Positions 49,563 through 60,546 of a stretch of 64,000 nucleotides of DNA are shown piece after piece. Within the stretch, counting starts at the first letter, position 1. Each line of letters begins with the position of its first letter. The position numbers and the translations under genes were made by a program. The DNA lies in NCBI RefSeq assembly GCF_000236905.1, contig NC_016529.1, positions 310,001 to 374,000 on the forward strand. The letters are read 5' to 3'. Source of the DNA: Tetrapisispora phaffii CBS 4417. Taxonomy: Eukaryota > Ascomycota > Saccharomycetes > Saccharomycetales > Saccharomycetaceae. Below the pieces are notes generated by a model. It saw only the letters and a list, made by a program, of their open reading frames with translations. It was not told the origin of the DNA and did not search any database.

Positions 49563-50113
49563 TCGTATCGAAAATGGATTAGATCATTCTAAGACATTTT
49601 TTTTACGTTCATAGCCTTCTTTCTATCTTTTTGTTTTAGGTTGAATAAAAAGTGAAGAATTCTAAGTATTCTTTTTACTGACAGCTATTGTCATTATATA
49701 TTGTCTTTAAATTAATATATTAAATATAAAACAAAATAATATTGTTGAAGTAAAAAGTTTTTAAAAAACATCCTTCTTATAACTCTCTATTGCACTTAAA
49801 TATAATTATAATAGATTGTAGTAACTGTTATCTACCAGATGCAAGATTAAGAACTTCTATTTATCAAACAATTACAGAACCATATATATATTTAGTTAAT
49901 ATTCAATTGGAGTCAAAAAAACTTGAAAACTCAAAAGTCAAAAATAGGGTTTTTATATTTATGTTCATTTTGTTATTAAAGAACAGGCTAAGGATATCTA
50001 GTAAGATACCTTAGTGGTTTATTTACAATTGATTAGCTGATAATTCCATATAAGACCACTATATAATATTAAGATACATTTACATTAAGTGAACTACACA
50101 ACAGATTGCTTAA
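49563..50113. other. Intergenic: RPS10 3' region and VPS11 promoter
   Basis: A T-rich stretch right after the RPS10 stop probably serves 3' end formation. The 74-codon frame at 49790-50014 opens with TTG and has no recognisable content. Nothing else is supported. Confidence 0.5.
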
Positions 50114-53100
50114 ATGTCATTATCAACCTGGAAACAGTTCCGATTTTTTGATTCTATACCTATTAGAGATCCTTCTCTAGGATCGGACTCCCTTCTTTAT
50201 TCAGACCCAACATTATCTGCCATTTCGCCAATAGACTCTGATAGACTTGTAATTGCTGTTCAATCCAATGTTATTAAAGTTATAAGTATTAACGAAGCCT
50301 GCATCAAGAATGAGTTTAAAGCTTTTGAAAATGACTACCAAATATCTTATTTAAGGGTAGTCTCTCATTTGTTTTTAGTAGTGGTTGGAGAATGTACAGG
50401 TAAACCTAGTTTTATTAAAGTAATAAAGTTAGATAATATCCCAAAAGATGAAACTGCATACCATTCCTTAATTGAAGTGAAAAGTGGTGACAATAACTTT
50501 CCAATTTCTGGGATATCAGTCTCAGATGATCTATTTTGCATAGCTATTGGGTACATTAATGGTAAAGTTCTGCTCATTAGAGGCGATATACCAAGAGATA
50601 GAGGCTCCAGGCAAAGAATAATTTACGATGACATTAAAAAGGAACCGATCACTTCTCTATCCCTAAATAAGGACGCTACTTTATGCTATGTAGCAACAAC
50701 TTCTAAAATTATGCTGTTCGAGACAACAGGGAGGAATGCAGGTCAACCAACTACCGTGTTAAATAACGAATCTGGGCTGGATTTGAATTGTGGTTATTAC
50801 AGCATGTATACAAACGAGTTTATTACTTGTTTAAAAGATAAAATTGAATTCTACAAAAATTCAGGAGAAAAAAGTTTTGTACTTTATGGGGAGATGAATA
50901 TTAAAAGAGTCTTCCCTATTAGCAAAAGATATTTATTATTATTTACAGAACCTGTGGTCAGTAATGATACCTCATTAAATATAGCCAATCTCTCAAAACC
51001 AATTTCCATCAGAGTCCTGATATTAGATTTAACTTATAAAACGATTGCTTTTAGCTCAATGGTAAAGTCCACAATCGTTGATGTGTTTATGATACAAGAT
51101 ACCTCAGATACATATTATCTTAACTCTGACGGTATACTGAATAAATTAACTGAAAAGCCGTACGATATGCAAATTGATATTGTATTACAAAAAGAGATGT
51201 TTCAATTTGCATTGAAATTAGCTACTGCATATAATTTATCTGACGAATATATTAAAGAAATACACAAACGGTATGGTGACTATTTATTTAATAAAAATAA
51301 AGTAGCTGATGCAACGGAAGAATATATTAAAGCATTTGATGTCGTTGAAACAAGTGAAATTATTGCGAAACTAGGCATGTCTAATAAAGCAGATTCAAAT
51401 AATCTTCAAAATCTTACAGATTACCTTTGTTCATTAGTGAAAACATCAAAGGCAAACGCAGACCATGTAACTCTTCTGCTTGTGACGTATATCAAGTTAC
51501 AAGATATGGATCAGTTTCAATATTTTATAAAACATTTTACTAGATTGGGTAAATTTAATGAGGAACCTATTGAAGAAGATATTGATGACGAAACTTACTT
51601 TTATTCGAATGTTATTTTATTTAACTTAGATTTAATTATTAATTTATTGGAGGAATCAAATTTTATTATTGAGGCCTATGAGTTAGCAAAAAGGTTTGCG
51701 AAAGATCCAGTATCGATAATTGAAATTCTTCTAAATAAACTAAATAATCCTGCTACAGCTCTGGAGTACATCAAAACACTGGAAATAGACAACACCTTAA
51801 GAGTGTTAGTTTTATATTCAAAAGAATTGTTAGAAATGCTACCCAATGAAACTAATTCTCTTTTAATAGATGTTTTCACAGGTAAGTACCATCCAAATAA
51901 AGCACTCCGAACTAATCTAATGCCAACTGAGAAGTTAGAGTTAACTACAGTGAGAAAAGTGTTCTATAGCTATACTGAATTTTTTGGTTATAAATCTTCA
52001 GATGCTCCTGAAAATTCAGATCCTAATAGTAAGCTAGAGAATGCTACGTATCATCCTCCGAAACCATCCCTTATTTTTAATTCATTTCTTTCTAGACCTT
52101 TTGAATTTATTGTATTTTTAGAAGCCTGTCTGGATACATACCAAAGGTATGGCGGTTTAGATAATGAAAAACAAGCACTACTCATAACTTTGTATGATCT
52201 ATATCTAGATTTATCCAAGACTGATATTGATGAACGTCAATTGCAGTGGAAAAACAAAGCAATGCATATTTTAGAAGAGAGTAACAAGTTAGCAAAGAAA
52301 AATACCATTTCATCTACAACGTTGGAAAGTAATTCAGATAATGCTGATAACTCACTGATGATGTTAATTTCTCATATGAATGATATCGATATCTATACAT
52401 CAACAGCAGAGCCTGAAATTCGTGATAGCGCATATTACATTAATCAGTTCCAGTCATTAATATATTCTGAATCTCCAACTAAAGTTCTTGACTTTCTTGA
52501 AAAATATGGGAGAAACGAGCCAAGTTTATATGAGTCTGGACTTCGATATTTTATATCATCGAAGGATATACTTGACGAAATAGGTGGAGAAAAAGTATTA
52601 GAAGAAAAAGTTCTAAATATTATAGTTCGAGATGAATTGCTTACAATGATAGATATTGTCCAGCTTCTATCCGTCAATGATGTAGCCAAATATGGATTGC
52701 TTAAGAACATTTTACTAAATTATATGAGTGAAAATGAAAATGAAATCAACAATAATAAGAAGTTAATCAAATCCTATAAATGTGAATTGACAGAGAAAAA
52801 GAATACATTGGCCAATTTATTGGATCCAGATAATATAACAAAGATCAAAATTAAGAATGAGAAATGTGACTATTGTAAAGCTAATTTGGAAATACCTATA
52901 ATATACTTCCAATGTGGCCACACTTATCACGAAAGATGTCTAAACAAAGAATTGGATCAAAACTCAGGAGACGAAGTTTATGTTTGCCCAAAATGTATAG
53001 CAAACAAAGAATCAACAGAAGCATTATTTAATAAACAAAAAGACATGAAAGAAAGCAAAGAGCTAATAGAAATTGATCTGAAAAATGCAAAAAATGGTAG

Positions 53101-53170
53101 TGATTGTTTTAAAGTCGTTGCTGATTTTATAGGACGAGGAGCTTTGAACAATGTGAATACAAATATATAA
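50114..53170 (+). CDS. PEP5: Vps11/Pep5, HOPS and CORVET core subunit with RING
   Basis: Vps11 (Pep5) is a shared scaffold of the HOPS and CORVET tethering complexes at vacuole and endosome, and carries a RING finger. The product is 1018 residues (S. cerevisiae 1029). The N-terminus MSLSTWKQFRFFDSIPIRDP starts a beta-propeller (to about 350; for example FPISGISVSDDLFCIAIGYI NGKVLLIRGD). An alpha-solenoid follows, including the clathrin-repeat-like LYLDL and QFQSLIYSESPTKVLDFLEK segments. The C-terminal RING (about 918-965) shows CDYCKANLEIPIIYFQCGHT then YHERCL and VCPKC, with ligands complete. The start is the ATG at 50114. It is followed by FUS2 as in YMR231W-YMR232W. Confidence 0.96.
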   Translation: MSLSTWKQFRFFDSIPIRDPSLGSDSLLYSDPTLSAISPIDSDRLVIAVQSNVIKVISINEACIKNEFKAFENDYQISYLRVVSHLFLVVVGECTGKPSFIKVIKLDNIPKDETAYHSLIEVKSGDNNFPISGISVSDDLFCIAIGYINGKVLLIRGDIPRDRGSRQRIIYDDIKKEPITSLSLNKDATLCYVATTSKIMLFETTGRNAGQPTTVLNNESGLDLNCGYYSMYTNEFITCLKDKIEFYKNSGEKSFVLYGEMNIKRVFPISKRYLLLFTEPVVSNDTSLNIANLSKPISIRVLILDLTYKTIAFSSMVKSTIVDVFMIQDTSDTYYLNSDGILNKLTEKPYDMQIDIVLQKEMFQFALKLATAYNLSDEYIKEIHKRYGDYLFNKNKVADATEEYIKAFDVVETSEIIAKLGMSNKADSNNLQNLTDYLCSLVKTSKANADHVTLLLVTYIKLQDMDQFQYFIKHFTRLGKFNEEPIEEDIDDETYFYSNVILFNLDLIINLLEESNFIIEAYELAKRFAKDPVSIIEILLNKLNNPATALEYIKTLEIDNTLRVLVLYSKELLEMLPNETNSLLIDVFTGKYHPNKALRTNLMPTEKLELTTVRKVFYSYTEFFGYKSSDAPENSDPNSKLENATYHPPKPSLIFNSFLSRPFEFIVFLEACLDTYQRYGGLDNEKQALLITLYDLYLDLSKTDIDERQLQWKNKAMHILEESNKLAKKNTISSTTLESNSDNADNSLMMLISHMNDIDIYTSTAEPEIRDSAYYINQFQSLIYSESPTKVLDFLEKYGRNEPSLYESGLRYFISSKDILDEIGGEKVLEEKVLNIIVRDELLTMIDIVQLLSVNDVAKYGLLKNILLNYMSENENEINNNKKLIKSYKCELTEKKNTLANLLDPDNITKIKIKNEKCDYCKANLEIPIIYFQCGHTYHERCLNKELDQNSGDEVYVCPKCIANKESTEALFNKQKDMKESKELIEIDLKNAKNGSDCFKVVADFIGRGALNNVNTNI

Positions 53171-53324
53171 ATATTGCAAGACTTATCCCAATTCTATGTA
53201 TAAAAGGATAAAACAAGTATATATATATTTGTATGATTACTTCCACCTCGATTAAATCAATTGAGTTTTGTCTTTGGCTGACTTGTGGGCATATCCAGCC
53301 ATTTTCTATCAGTGGAGACAAATT

Positions 53325-53363
53325 TGAAACACGACGGAAACGCGACGGAAACGCGACGGAAAC
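53325..53363 (+). promoter_or_regulatory. Pheromone response element and 11-bp tandem repeats upstream of FUS2
   Basis: TGAAACA at 53325-53331 is a perfect Ste12 binding site, about 245 bases upstream of the FUS2 start, fitting mating-induced expression. It runs directly into three copies of CGACGGAAAC with an 11-bp period (starts at 53332, 53343 and 53354). The role of the repeats is unknown; the ACGCGAC joints resemble but do not match MCB sites. Confidence 0.65.
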
Positions 53364-53574
53364 ATTTTCGTCACAAATTGTAACAAGTATATGACACTAA
53401 ATAAAATAACACTTCAATCTGGTATTTATATATATAACACGTAACATTACACCACCAAATACTAACTGTGTATTATAAATAAGAGGACACCACATTTGAC
53501 TATTATTTAAACGTTCATCTGAGGAAAAGGTAAAACAGAAACATTAAAGTTTCAGATATTTATGAAAGGTGATA

Positions 53575-55602
53575 ATGATAAAAACTTCTCAATTTTTAAA
53601 TGAATATGATGAGTATAAAACTGATTCACTAACACCGATAAGGGATTATAAAAATGATTATTTTCATAAGTATGATGATAAAATACCCATTTCGAATAGG
53701 TTCCCACTAAGAAACCATTCATTATTAAGAAGTAATCAAAAATCAGTATCAGAGAAAGTGTTAAAAAGACCGAATATTCTAGATTTACAAGATATTAGCG
53801 AACCACTACCAAAAAGACATAATTCACCTTTGAATTTAAAAAGTTTCGATGATAAACTCTATATAAATTCACCGTTGACTGCCGATACAAAATCTTCACC
53901 GAAACTTGATAATTATCTTTCTCAAATCAAGAAACTCCATGAATCTGAATCTATATATTTACAAAAACTTTGTTTTATAACTGAAATCTACAGGAAGAGA
54001 ATGCATACCTCCAAACAATACAAAAACAAAATATTAGAAATAAATTCCTGCGATGAAGTATTGTTATTTGGGAATATTGACACATTCACTTCCATTTGCG
54101 AACTTTTTATTCGTGGCATAGAGAGTAGTATCATGAATATCATTGGTGAGAATAAATTTGACAGTTCTATCTGGAATACTATCTCTCAAAATGAAACAAA
54201 ATTAAACTTAATAGTCAATACTTTTAATCTTGGAAAATTAATGAACTTAAATTACCTGAGAATCAAATCCACATATTTAAGTTACTGCGTTACACATAAA
54301 AAACAAATGGATTTACTCAACTTTATCACAACAGACAATACTGGGATCTTTGAAAAGTGGAATAAAGAATGTTTTATGGAAAGTAATGGCTCTTCATTAT
54401 CGTCACTATTAAAGTTACCTCTTTCACGACCAAAGGATTGGCTGGGAGCTATAGAAAACATTCTGTTTTATCTTCCATCTACTGAAGAAAATAGCCTTGT
54501 TAAAGAGTCACTTATTAAGAGCAAATGCCAGTATGAAAATTTTGTAGAAAACTTGAATAATGAAATGAAAGAATATGAACAAAATGAAATATACAATTAT
54601 TCACTCACTCCAATAGAAATCATCCAAGATTATGGTAATTTCAATGTATATGAGACCAATAGCATTCATACAGCAGACAAACTCCCAACGCAAAATAAGA
54701 ATGGCACTAATTTGTTACCAATCAGAGAAGAAAGGTCAGCAAACTCGTATTATAGTACCTCAAGCAAATACTCTTCATATTATGGGAAATCACCAACGTC
54801 ACCATTAGATAAAATAACCAGTTATCCTAAATTTACGAAATATGTCACAAATGAATCGAAAAGCAAAAATCTCAATTCTATGACTCTCTCTGATTTCATA
54901 CATTTATTTAAAAAAATCCGTAAGCAATCAAAATCATTGTATAAAACCATCAATGTTTGCAATTATGAGGGCCTTGTCGATTTGAACACTACATATTTCA
55001 GTTGCTGGTTGTCGATGATGAATTCTTTCCCCAATTCAAGATCTCTTAACCCAATTATTGAAAAATGGCTTGCCCACAAACAATATTTAAAGTTGCAGAA
55101 AGAAAAAATTGTATCATGGAAAATACTTGAATTGCAGCTGAAAGTATTGGATCCTTTAGAACAACTTTTAGAGAAAAATTCATGCATTTACAATACAATA
55201 AAAGATTTTGAAGCCCTGAAAAAGGATTATTACTCCTTTCTCAAAAGTCATAAAAAACCACAGAATATTCAACATGAGTTATTAGCAAAACATTTCATCA
55301 TGTTACAGCAGAAACTCCTGACTGAACTACCTATTTATATAGACTTAGTGCATCACATTGTACATCTAACAATAACCAACTATGTCAATTGTCTCTTACA
55401 CTATTTCGAAAGCTTAATAGGAGACTCAACCGAATTAAAACTACAACTAAATGATATAACAAATAATGAATTAAATCAAAGACCAAATCTTGATATTGTG
55501 GACAAATTTACGATCGCTAGATATAAAAATAAATGTCAAGTTCATGAAGCAAAAATTGTGCCAGAGTCTTCAAAGATATTAAGAAAATTCTTTGAATTAT
55601 GA
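53575..55602 (+). CDS. FUS2: Fus2, cell-fusion Rho-GEF-like protein
   Basis: Fus2 acts with Rvs161 at the mating projection to promote cell fusion and carries a Dbl-homology-like domain. From the ATG at 53575 the product is 675 residues (S. cerevisiae 677); the open frame begins two codons earlier at GTG. The region at about 120-330 resembles a DH domain: LHESESIYLQKLCFITEIYR, LEINSCDEVLLFGNIDTFTS ICELF, LSSLLKLPLSRPKDWLGAIE. The C-terminal half is helical, with a BAR-like length (DFIHLFKKIRKQSKSLYKTI ... EKWLAHKQYLKLQKEKI). Identification rests on these blocks, on the near-identical length, and on its place after PEP5. The upstream Ste12 site supports it. Confidence 0.88.
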   Translation: MIKTSQFLNEYDEYKTDSLTPIRDYKNDYFHKYDDKIPISNRFPLRNHSLLRSNQKSVSEKVLKRPNILDLQDISEPLPKRHNSPLNLKSFDDKLYINSPLTADTKSSPKLDNYLSQIKKLHESESIYLQKLCFITEIYRKRMHTSKQYKNKILEINSCDEVLLFGNIDTFTSICELFIRGIESSIMNIIGENKFDSSIWNTISQNETKLNLIVNTFNLGKLMNLNYLRIKSTYLSYCVTHKKQMDLLNFITTDNTGIFEKWNKECFMESNGSSLSSLLKLPLSRPKDWLGAIENILFYLPSTEENSLVKESLIKSKCQYENFVENLNNEMKEYEQNEIYNYSLTPIEIIQDYGNFNVYETNSIHTADKLPTQNKNGTNLLPIREERSANSYYSTSSKYSSYYGKSPTSPLDKITSYPKFTKYVTNESKSKNLNSMTLSDFIHLFKKIRKQSKSLYKTINVCNYEGLVDLNTTYFSCWLSMMNSFPNSRSLNPIIEKWLAHKQYLKLQKEKIVSWKILELQLKVLDPLEQLLEKNSCIYNTIKDFEALKKDYYSFLKSHKKPQNIQHELLAKHFIMLQQKLLTELPIYIDLVHHIVHLTITNYVNCLLHYFESLIGDSTELKLQLNDITNNELNQRPNLDIVDKFTIARYKNKCQVHEAKIVPESSKILRKFFEL

Positions 55603-55983
55603 TCACAGACAATATAGTACTTTCTTGGATAATATATCTGTTGGTTAATCCTTTTACCCAATAATTAATATATTTAATCTTTATAACACTTTTAATTAAC
55701 ATGAATAGTTTGTGGTCATTTACATGTCAAACGCATCTCATCGCACCGCATCGAATTTCTACGCGTCAGGCCCAATTACTGATCAAATATAATATCTAAA
55801 AATAGTTACATGATGATTTCATTTAAAATTATAAAGATCACTTTGATACAATATATTTTATTTAAAAGTGTATTTAAATAAAATTAGGAATGTTGTGATT
55901 CTCTTTGATCCATTAGTACATAAAACCATTTATTCTCATTAGAATATACACCATCGCCTACATATTATTCATGTACCGTTATA
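55603..55983. promoter_or_regulatory. Intergenic FUS2 to YOR296W-like gene, with one ACGCGT
   Basis: ACGCGT at 55761-55766 is an MCB-type hexamer 218 bases upstream of the next ATG. It shares ACGCGTCAG with the CDC21 promoter. A single copy may be chance. Otherwise AT-rich, no gene. Confidence 0.4.
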
Positions 55984-58900
55984 ATGGTAAGAGCTAGCTC
56001 TTGCATGTCATCAATGTCAGCCTTGAAAATTCAATCAGTAGGAGACGTTTATTATCCTAATGTAAGTTTAGATGAAACTTACAATTATACTTTAAAATTA
56101 TTGATATTAGATTATATTAATGAACCAAGGTTTAACTCTGTCAAGGTTGATTTACAGGGTAAATCTAACGTCATTCAAAGAAGAATTCAACCAAATGTAA
56201 ATTCCAACAACAGTGATATTAACAAGAACAAAATAGACCACCATGTCGATGAGTTAACTGAAAAAGAAATTTTAGATAAGATTGCGATAAAATTAATTGA
56301 TTATTTGAATAAGGTAGCCATGAAGGAAGTTACAGTTTCCGACTCAAATACAAGAAGATCACTGTTAAAATTCTATAATGACATATACTTGGGTTCAGAT
56401 AATAATGTAAAACTTCGAACTTTTAGGAACTTTGAAGAATTGCTAATATCATTTATAAAGGTTGCCAACTTAGAAATCCAGAAGTTACAACTAACAGATC
56501 AAGCTGCAACACTGCATACGCAACTGGACTGTTTTATTAAGATCTTAATATCAATACTTCCTAACTCATTATCAAGAAAACACAAGGAAACATTAAGCTA
56601 TTATAAAAGTCTTATAAAAGATCAAGAAAACTTCGATAGAAACAAAGTTATATTTACTACTACGCATTTAGATAATTATGGGATTAGATCTCAAGGATCA
56701 GATACGAACTTAACGACTCAAAACACTGGAAAAGTAAGAAAACCAACATTTAGAGTTAAAGAAATAAGCCACTCCAATTATCTTATGCAACTATTTGATA
56801 TTAATGAGATAAAGTTTCAGCAAGACGTCATTAAAGTAATAAAAGAATCCGATAATAATATGTATGTAACAGAATTAGGATTTATGGAAAGCAAGATTAT
56901 CAATGATCGCTGGGATGTGAAACCTCACCAGTTTACTCAAAGAACGCATATTTTGATACCAGATGCTCGACAAGACATATATTTAACTTTGGTAAAATTA
57001 GTGTTACAGAAGGAGTTAAAAAAGGGCTCCAAATACCTTGAATTATCATCCGATGCATGGTATTTTATACTTAGAACTGCCAATTTCTGGGGATTGAATT
57101 ATTATTCGACACTATCATCTCTTATTTATACAGCCGCCAATCTCAGTATATTAAAAGAAACAGAGATTGATGTGGATATAATTAGTAATCTCCTTACAGT
57201 TATTTATAAACGAATTTTAACAAAAACAGAGTATCGAAATATATCATCATGGAACGCCAAGGATCAGCAAATGTGGAATTTAAACCTATATCATACTTCA
57301 AATCAATGTTTATATTCCCTGACTAAATTAGTCTATGATTTGTTCAACAAACATAAACCAAAATTTTCTGAGCTTTTAGGGTTTTATCACAAACATATTA
57401 TCGATGCGCCGTCATTCAAGTTATTTTGCGAGGAGAATAATTTAGATATCAAGAACTTATGGTTGAAGACTATAAAAAGAGCAATATTCAAAGTTAATGA
57501 AAACTATTACGTTTTTCTTTTAAAAAAATTACCTAAGAATAATGATATAACAACAAAACATCTAAAATGCTTAGTAATTGAGATTTTAGATGAAATAGCC
57601 ATATTACGGAGGAAATACCCTATTCTTCTTCTTGATTCTATAATGATTGGTAATGAGTGTCTATCATGTCTCACAAAACTTCTCTCTAGCGACATATTAA
57701 TGTTATGGAAACATATACAAACCGTTGGTAGTAATATTCCTCCAGTAACTTCATTAGAGACATATACAACCTTGTCAGAACTTCGAAAAATATACACTGA
57801 GGTACATTCTCAAGCAGTATTTCCCTTCAATATTGAAAATATATTTATCAATGATCTCTTCTCATTAGCAGATGATATATCTAGAAATATAAATAACAGT
57901 GTTACAAACATCATTAAAACAGAAAAATGGGATATGCTGAATGAACAAGTTAAGCATAGTATTGCTGTTATAGATATATTTAAAATGTTTAATGAATCTA
58001 TTTCAATATTTTTCAATCTAGGATGGAATAACAATTCTCACCTTAATTTAATAATAACTTTTATTTTAAAGACATTTTCCAATTCATTGTCCCTTTATGC
58101 TACTACTGTTTTCAGAATGGTAAATTATGATTTAACAAATGATAACACAATTCAAGAATATCAATTTCAACAAGATATACTTAAAGAGGTGAATACTTTA
58201 CATTCTACTGACATAAGCAAAGATACAGCATGGAATTTTACTGCTATGAAGAATAGTTTATTATTTAGGAAACAAAAATTTCCAAAACCATATGAATTTT
58301 CTAAGAGGGCATGTATAATATTAAACAATACTAGCAAAATGCTATCAATGGTTGATACAGTTGAAGATACTATTTCGAAAATTAACATCGCTAAAGTATC
58401 AAATTATAATACTTATTCTAACGTGTTTAAGGTTAACTTGAATACAATTTATACAGTTAAAATAGTTTCTGCCAATAATTTGCCAGAAATTACCAATAAT
58501 AGCTTGAATGGTACTTATGTGTCAATAATTGATTCAACAAACAAGATCGAAATAGCAAAAACTCATTTAGTATGTGGCAAGTCAAATCCAAATTGGAATC
58601 AAGAATTTCAGTTCGAAAAACCATTTAATGAGGATATAAACTTGAGTGTCATACTATGGAATAAAGTTAATGGCTTAATGAAAAAACATGAAAATTATGA
58701 AACCTGTGGTAAAGCATCACTATCGTTTGATGATAATAATTTCAAAAGAAATGGTTTACCGAACCATGTAGTATTACAATTGGACACACAAGGTGAAATA
58801 AATTTACAGGTTTCTATCGAAGAAGAACAATTTGACTCATTTTTTTATATTGGAAAAATATATAGAACTTTAGAAACATCACAGGAGAAGATAATTCAGA

Positions 58901-59814
58901 AAATAGTTCAAAAATTCAAGGAGTTTATTTGTTGTACATTTTCAAGGAATTCGTTAAAAATATTGCATGGCAATAGTGGATCACACAAGGCTTCGAAGGA
59001 ACAGATAAATGATGTTTTAGTACCATTTTTTGATTACCTTAATGCAAATCTTGCTATACTAGCAATGTGGCTAGCAGAATATTTATTACATGAGGTAATG
59101 TTGAAGGTTTGGGATGAAGTACTAAATGTTGCATATGAACTATTATTACCACCCCTTTCAATAGCTGATACAAAACGTGAGTATTCTAAAATCTCAAGTT
59201 GGGATGATTCATTGAAAGAAACGCTATTTAATAAAAACTTTATTAAAGGATATGGTAGACAATTAACTCAGATTGAAACAGAAACAGTATTTACCTGGTT
59301 AAATATACTCTGTATGGAATTTTTTTATAATAACGGAGAGGGCCCTTCTCTTGTCGAACTTAAAAGTGAAAAATATAGAGAAATACTAATAATCCCTCTG
59401 TTTTACGACAAGTCTGATTTTGAGTTAATGGAAGAGATTGAAATTTTATCCAGCTCATTTGTCAAATACTTAAATAAATGCATATCACATAATAATTCTA
59501 CAAATAATTTTAATTTGAAAGCCACACTTATCTCTAGACAAAAAACGATCATAGGATGTAGCTCAAAATCAAAAAGGAACTATATTAGGGAAGCTTTGAT
59601 CAAACAGAATGAAGATATTTTAGAGAAATCAGTAGTTAAAATGGATTTAATTCTAAGAATATTACTGTCACGAAAACATTTTAAATTTGTTCGAGAACAT
59701 TTAAACTGGAGAAGGGAAATGAAGAATAAACTTCTCATTGAAAGGAGAGTCAATGAAGCAGTCAACTGGAATTTTTTAAATAATAAAATATCTAAAAAAA
59801 GTAGTATTAAATAA
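55984..59814 (+). CDS. YOR296W-like protein with MUN and C2 domains
   Basis: A 1276-residue cytosolic or peripheral membrane protein equivalent to S. cerevisiae YOR296W (1289), uncharacterised there; related fungal Munc13-like proteins include fission yeast Git1. An N-terminal helical region contains the block SHSNYLMQLFDINEIKFQQD. The MUN-type helical domain spans about 450-790, with TLSELRKIYTEVHSQAVFPF NIENIF. A C2 domain follows at about 820-935: YTVKIVSANNLPEITNNSLN GTYVSI, then KSNPNWNQEFQFEKPF. Some calcium-binding aspartates of classic C2 domains seem absent, so it may not bind calcium. A second MUN-type segment follows (VLVPFFDYLNANLAILAMWL). The start is the ATG at 55984. Its place beside RPS10 and YPK9 equivalents supports the call. 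Confidence 0.85.
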   Translation: MVRASSCMSSMSALKIQSVGDVYYPNVSLDETYNYTLKLLILDYINEPRFNSVKVDLQGKSNVIQRRIQPNVNSNNSDINKNKIDHHVDELTEKEILDKIAIKLIDYLNKVAMKEVTVSDSNTRRSLLKFYNDIYLGSDNNVKLRTFRNFEELLISFIKVANLEIQKLQLTDQAATLHTQLDCFIKILISILPNSLSRKHKETLSYYKSLIKDQENFDRNKVIFTTTHLDNYGIRSQGSDTNLTTQNTGKVRKPTFRVKEISHSNYLMQLFDINEIKFQQDVIKVIKESDNNMYVTELGFMESKIINDRWDVKPHQFTQRTHILIPDARQDIYLTLVKLVLQKELKKGSKYLELSSDAWYFILRTANFWGLNYYSTLSSLIYTAANLSILKETEIDVDIISNLLTVIYKRILTKTEYRNISSWNAKDQQMWNLNLYHTSNQCLYSLTKLVYDLFNKHKPKFSELLGFYHKHIIDAPSFKLFCEENNLDIKNLWLKTIKRAIFKVNENYYVFLLKKLPKNNDITTKHLKCLVIEILDEIAILRRKYPILLLDSIMIGNECLSCLTKLLSSDILMLWKHIQTVGSNIPPVTSLETYTTLSELRKIYTEVHSQAVFPFNIENIFINDLFSLADDISRNINNSVTNIIKTEKWDMLNEQVKHSIAVIDIFKMFNESISIFFNLGWNNNSHLNLIITFILKTFSNSLSLYATTVFRMVNYDLTNDNTIQEYQFQQDILKEVNTLHSTDISKDTAWNFTAMKNSLLFRKQKFPKPYEFSKRACIILNNTSKMLSMVDTVEDTISKINIAKVSNYNTYSNVFKVNLNTIYTVKIVSANNLPEITNNSLNGTYVSIIDSTNKIEIAKTHLVCGKSNPNWNQEFQFEKPFNEDINLSVILWNKVNGLMKKHENYETCGKASLSFDDNNFKRNGLPNHVVLQLDTQGEINLQVSIEEEQFDSFFYIGKIYRTLETSQEKIIQKIVQKFKEFICCTFSRNSLKILHGNSGSHKASKEQINDVLVPFFDYLNANLAILAMWLAEYLLHEVMLKVWDEVLNVAYELLLPPLSIADTKREYSKISSWDDSLKETLFNKNFIKGYGRQLTQIETETVFTWLNILCMEFFYNNGEGPSLVELKSEKYREILIIPLFYDKSDFELMEEIEILSSSFVKYLNKCISHNNSTNNFNLKATLISRQKTIIGCSSKSKRNYIREALIKQNEDILEKSVVKMDLILRILLSRKHFKFVREHLNWRREMKNKLLIERRVNEAVNWNFLNNKISKKSSIK

Positions 59815-59911
59815 TAATTTACATTGATAGAAACTTAAATTATCTATTGGACGATTCCAAATAAAGTGTGGCATTTCGATCAGACAAAAAATATAGAAAA
59901 AAGAAAGTAAG

Positions 59912-59983
59912 CACTCACGGAGGGGGTCGAACCCTCAATCTTCTGATTAGAAGTCAGACGCGTTGCCATTACGCCACGCGAGC
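59912..59983 (-). tRNA. tRNA-Arg (anticodon TCT)
   Basis: 72 nt on the minus strand, no intron. The acceptor stem GCTCGCG pairs with CGTGAGT (two G-T pairs), with discriminator G. The D arm is GTGGCGTAATGGCAACGC. The anticodon loop CTTCTAA in stem TCTGA/TCAGA gives TCT. The T arm GAGGGTTCGACCCCCTC holds the B box. The sequence is nearly the same as S. cerevisiae tRNA-Arg(UCU). Confidence 0.96.
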
Positions 59984-60546
59984 TTAATTTCTTGCGGAAA
60001 AATCAATATCTTGTTTATGTTATCCTGAAATATTTGTGTTTTATAATTTGAATATTGGGAAGATTATTTATTAATCAACTAAACAGTTGTGGAAAAACAA
60101 ACGTGGAACCACTAACAGGTTTAATGATGTTGACGTTGACAGGGTAGTTACGTTTTCGTTATGTCAGAATTATTATGTCAGAATTAGTGTAGTGTATGTG
60201 ACAGAACTAAGTGTTTATGACACTTTGAGTTCAGAACCAATTGATCACTTACTAGTGGGAAAGCAGCTTCTAGAACAATCTTTCCAATGATAGTTGAGAA
60301 TTTTTCACTATAATGTAAATGGCTATGTGATAAACACAGATGTAGAATACGGATCTAAAGATCTTAGGAGAATGAATGAATACATAATGTGTTCACTCAG
60401 GTATGAGATAACTTATATATTAAGAAGACATCTAACTCTATATAGAATTGTTTAAATATACTAATAAAAGACCAATCGATTATTTAAATGTTAAGAAGAT
60501 GGACTATTCTAGATCAACTAACGTGATTAACTTAGACGTTGGTACT
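59984..60546. other. Intergenic between tRNA-Arg and solo LTR, with a 14-bp tandem duplication
   Basis: TTATGTCAGAATTA occurs twice in direct tandem at 60159-60172 and 60173-60186. No gene is supported; the 67-codon frame at 60087-60290 opens with GTG and has no recognisable content. Confidence 0.55.

Noticed and set aside
49790..50014. 74-codon frame between RPS10 and VPS11
   Set aside because: It opens with TTG rather than ATG and has AT-driven composition only.
60087..60290. 67-codon frame near tRNA-Arg, considered as a Ty remnant
   Set aside because: It opens with GTG, has no resemblance to Gag or Pol motifs, and lies outside the LTR boundaries.
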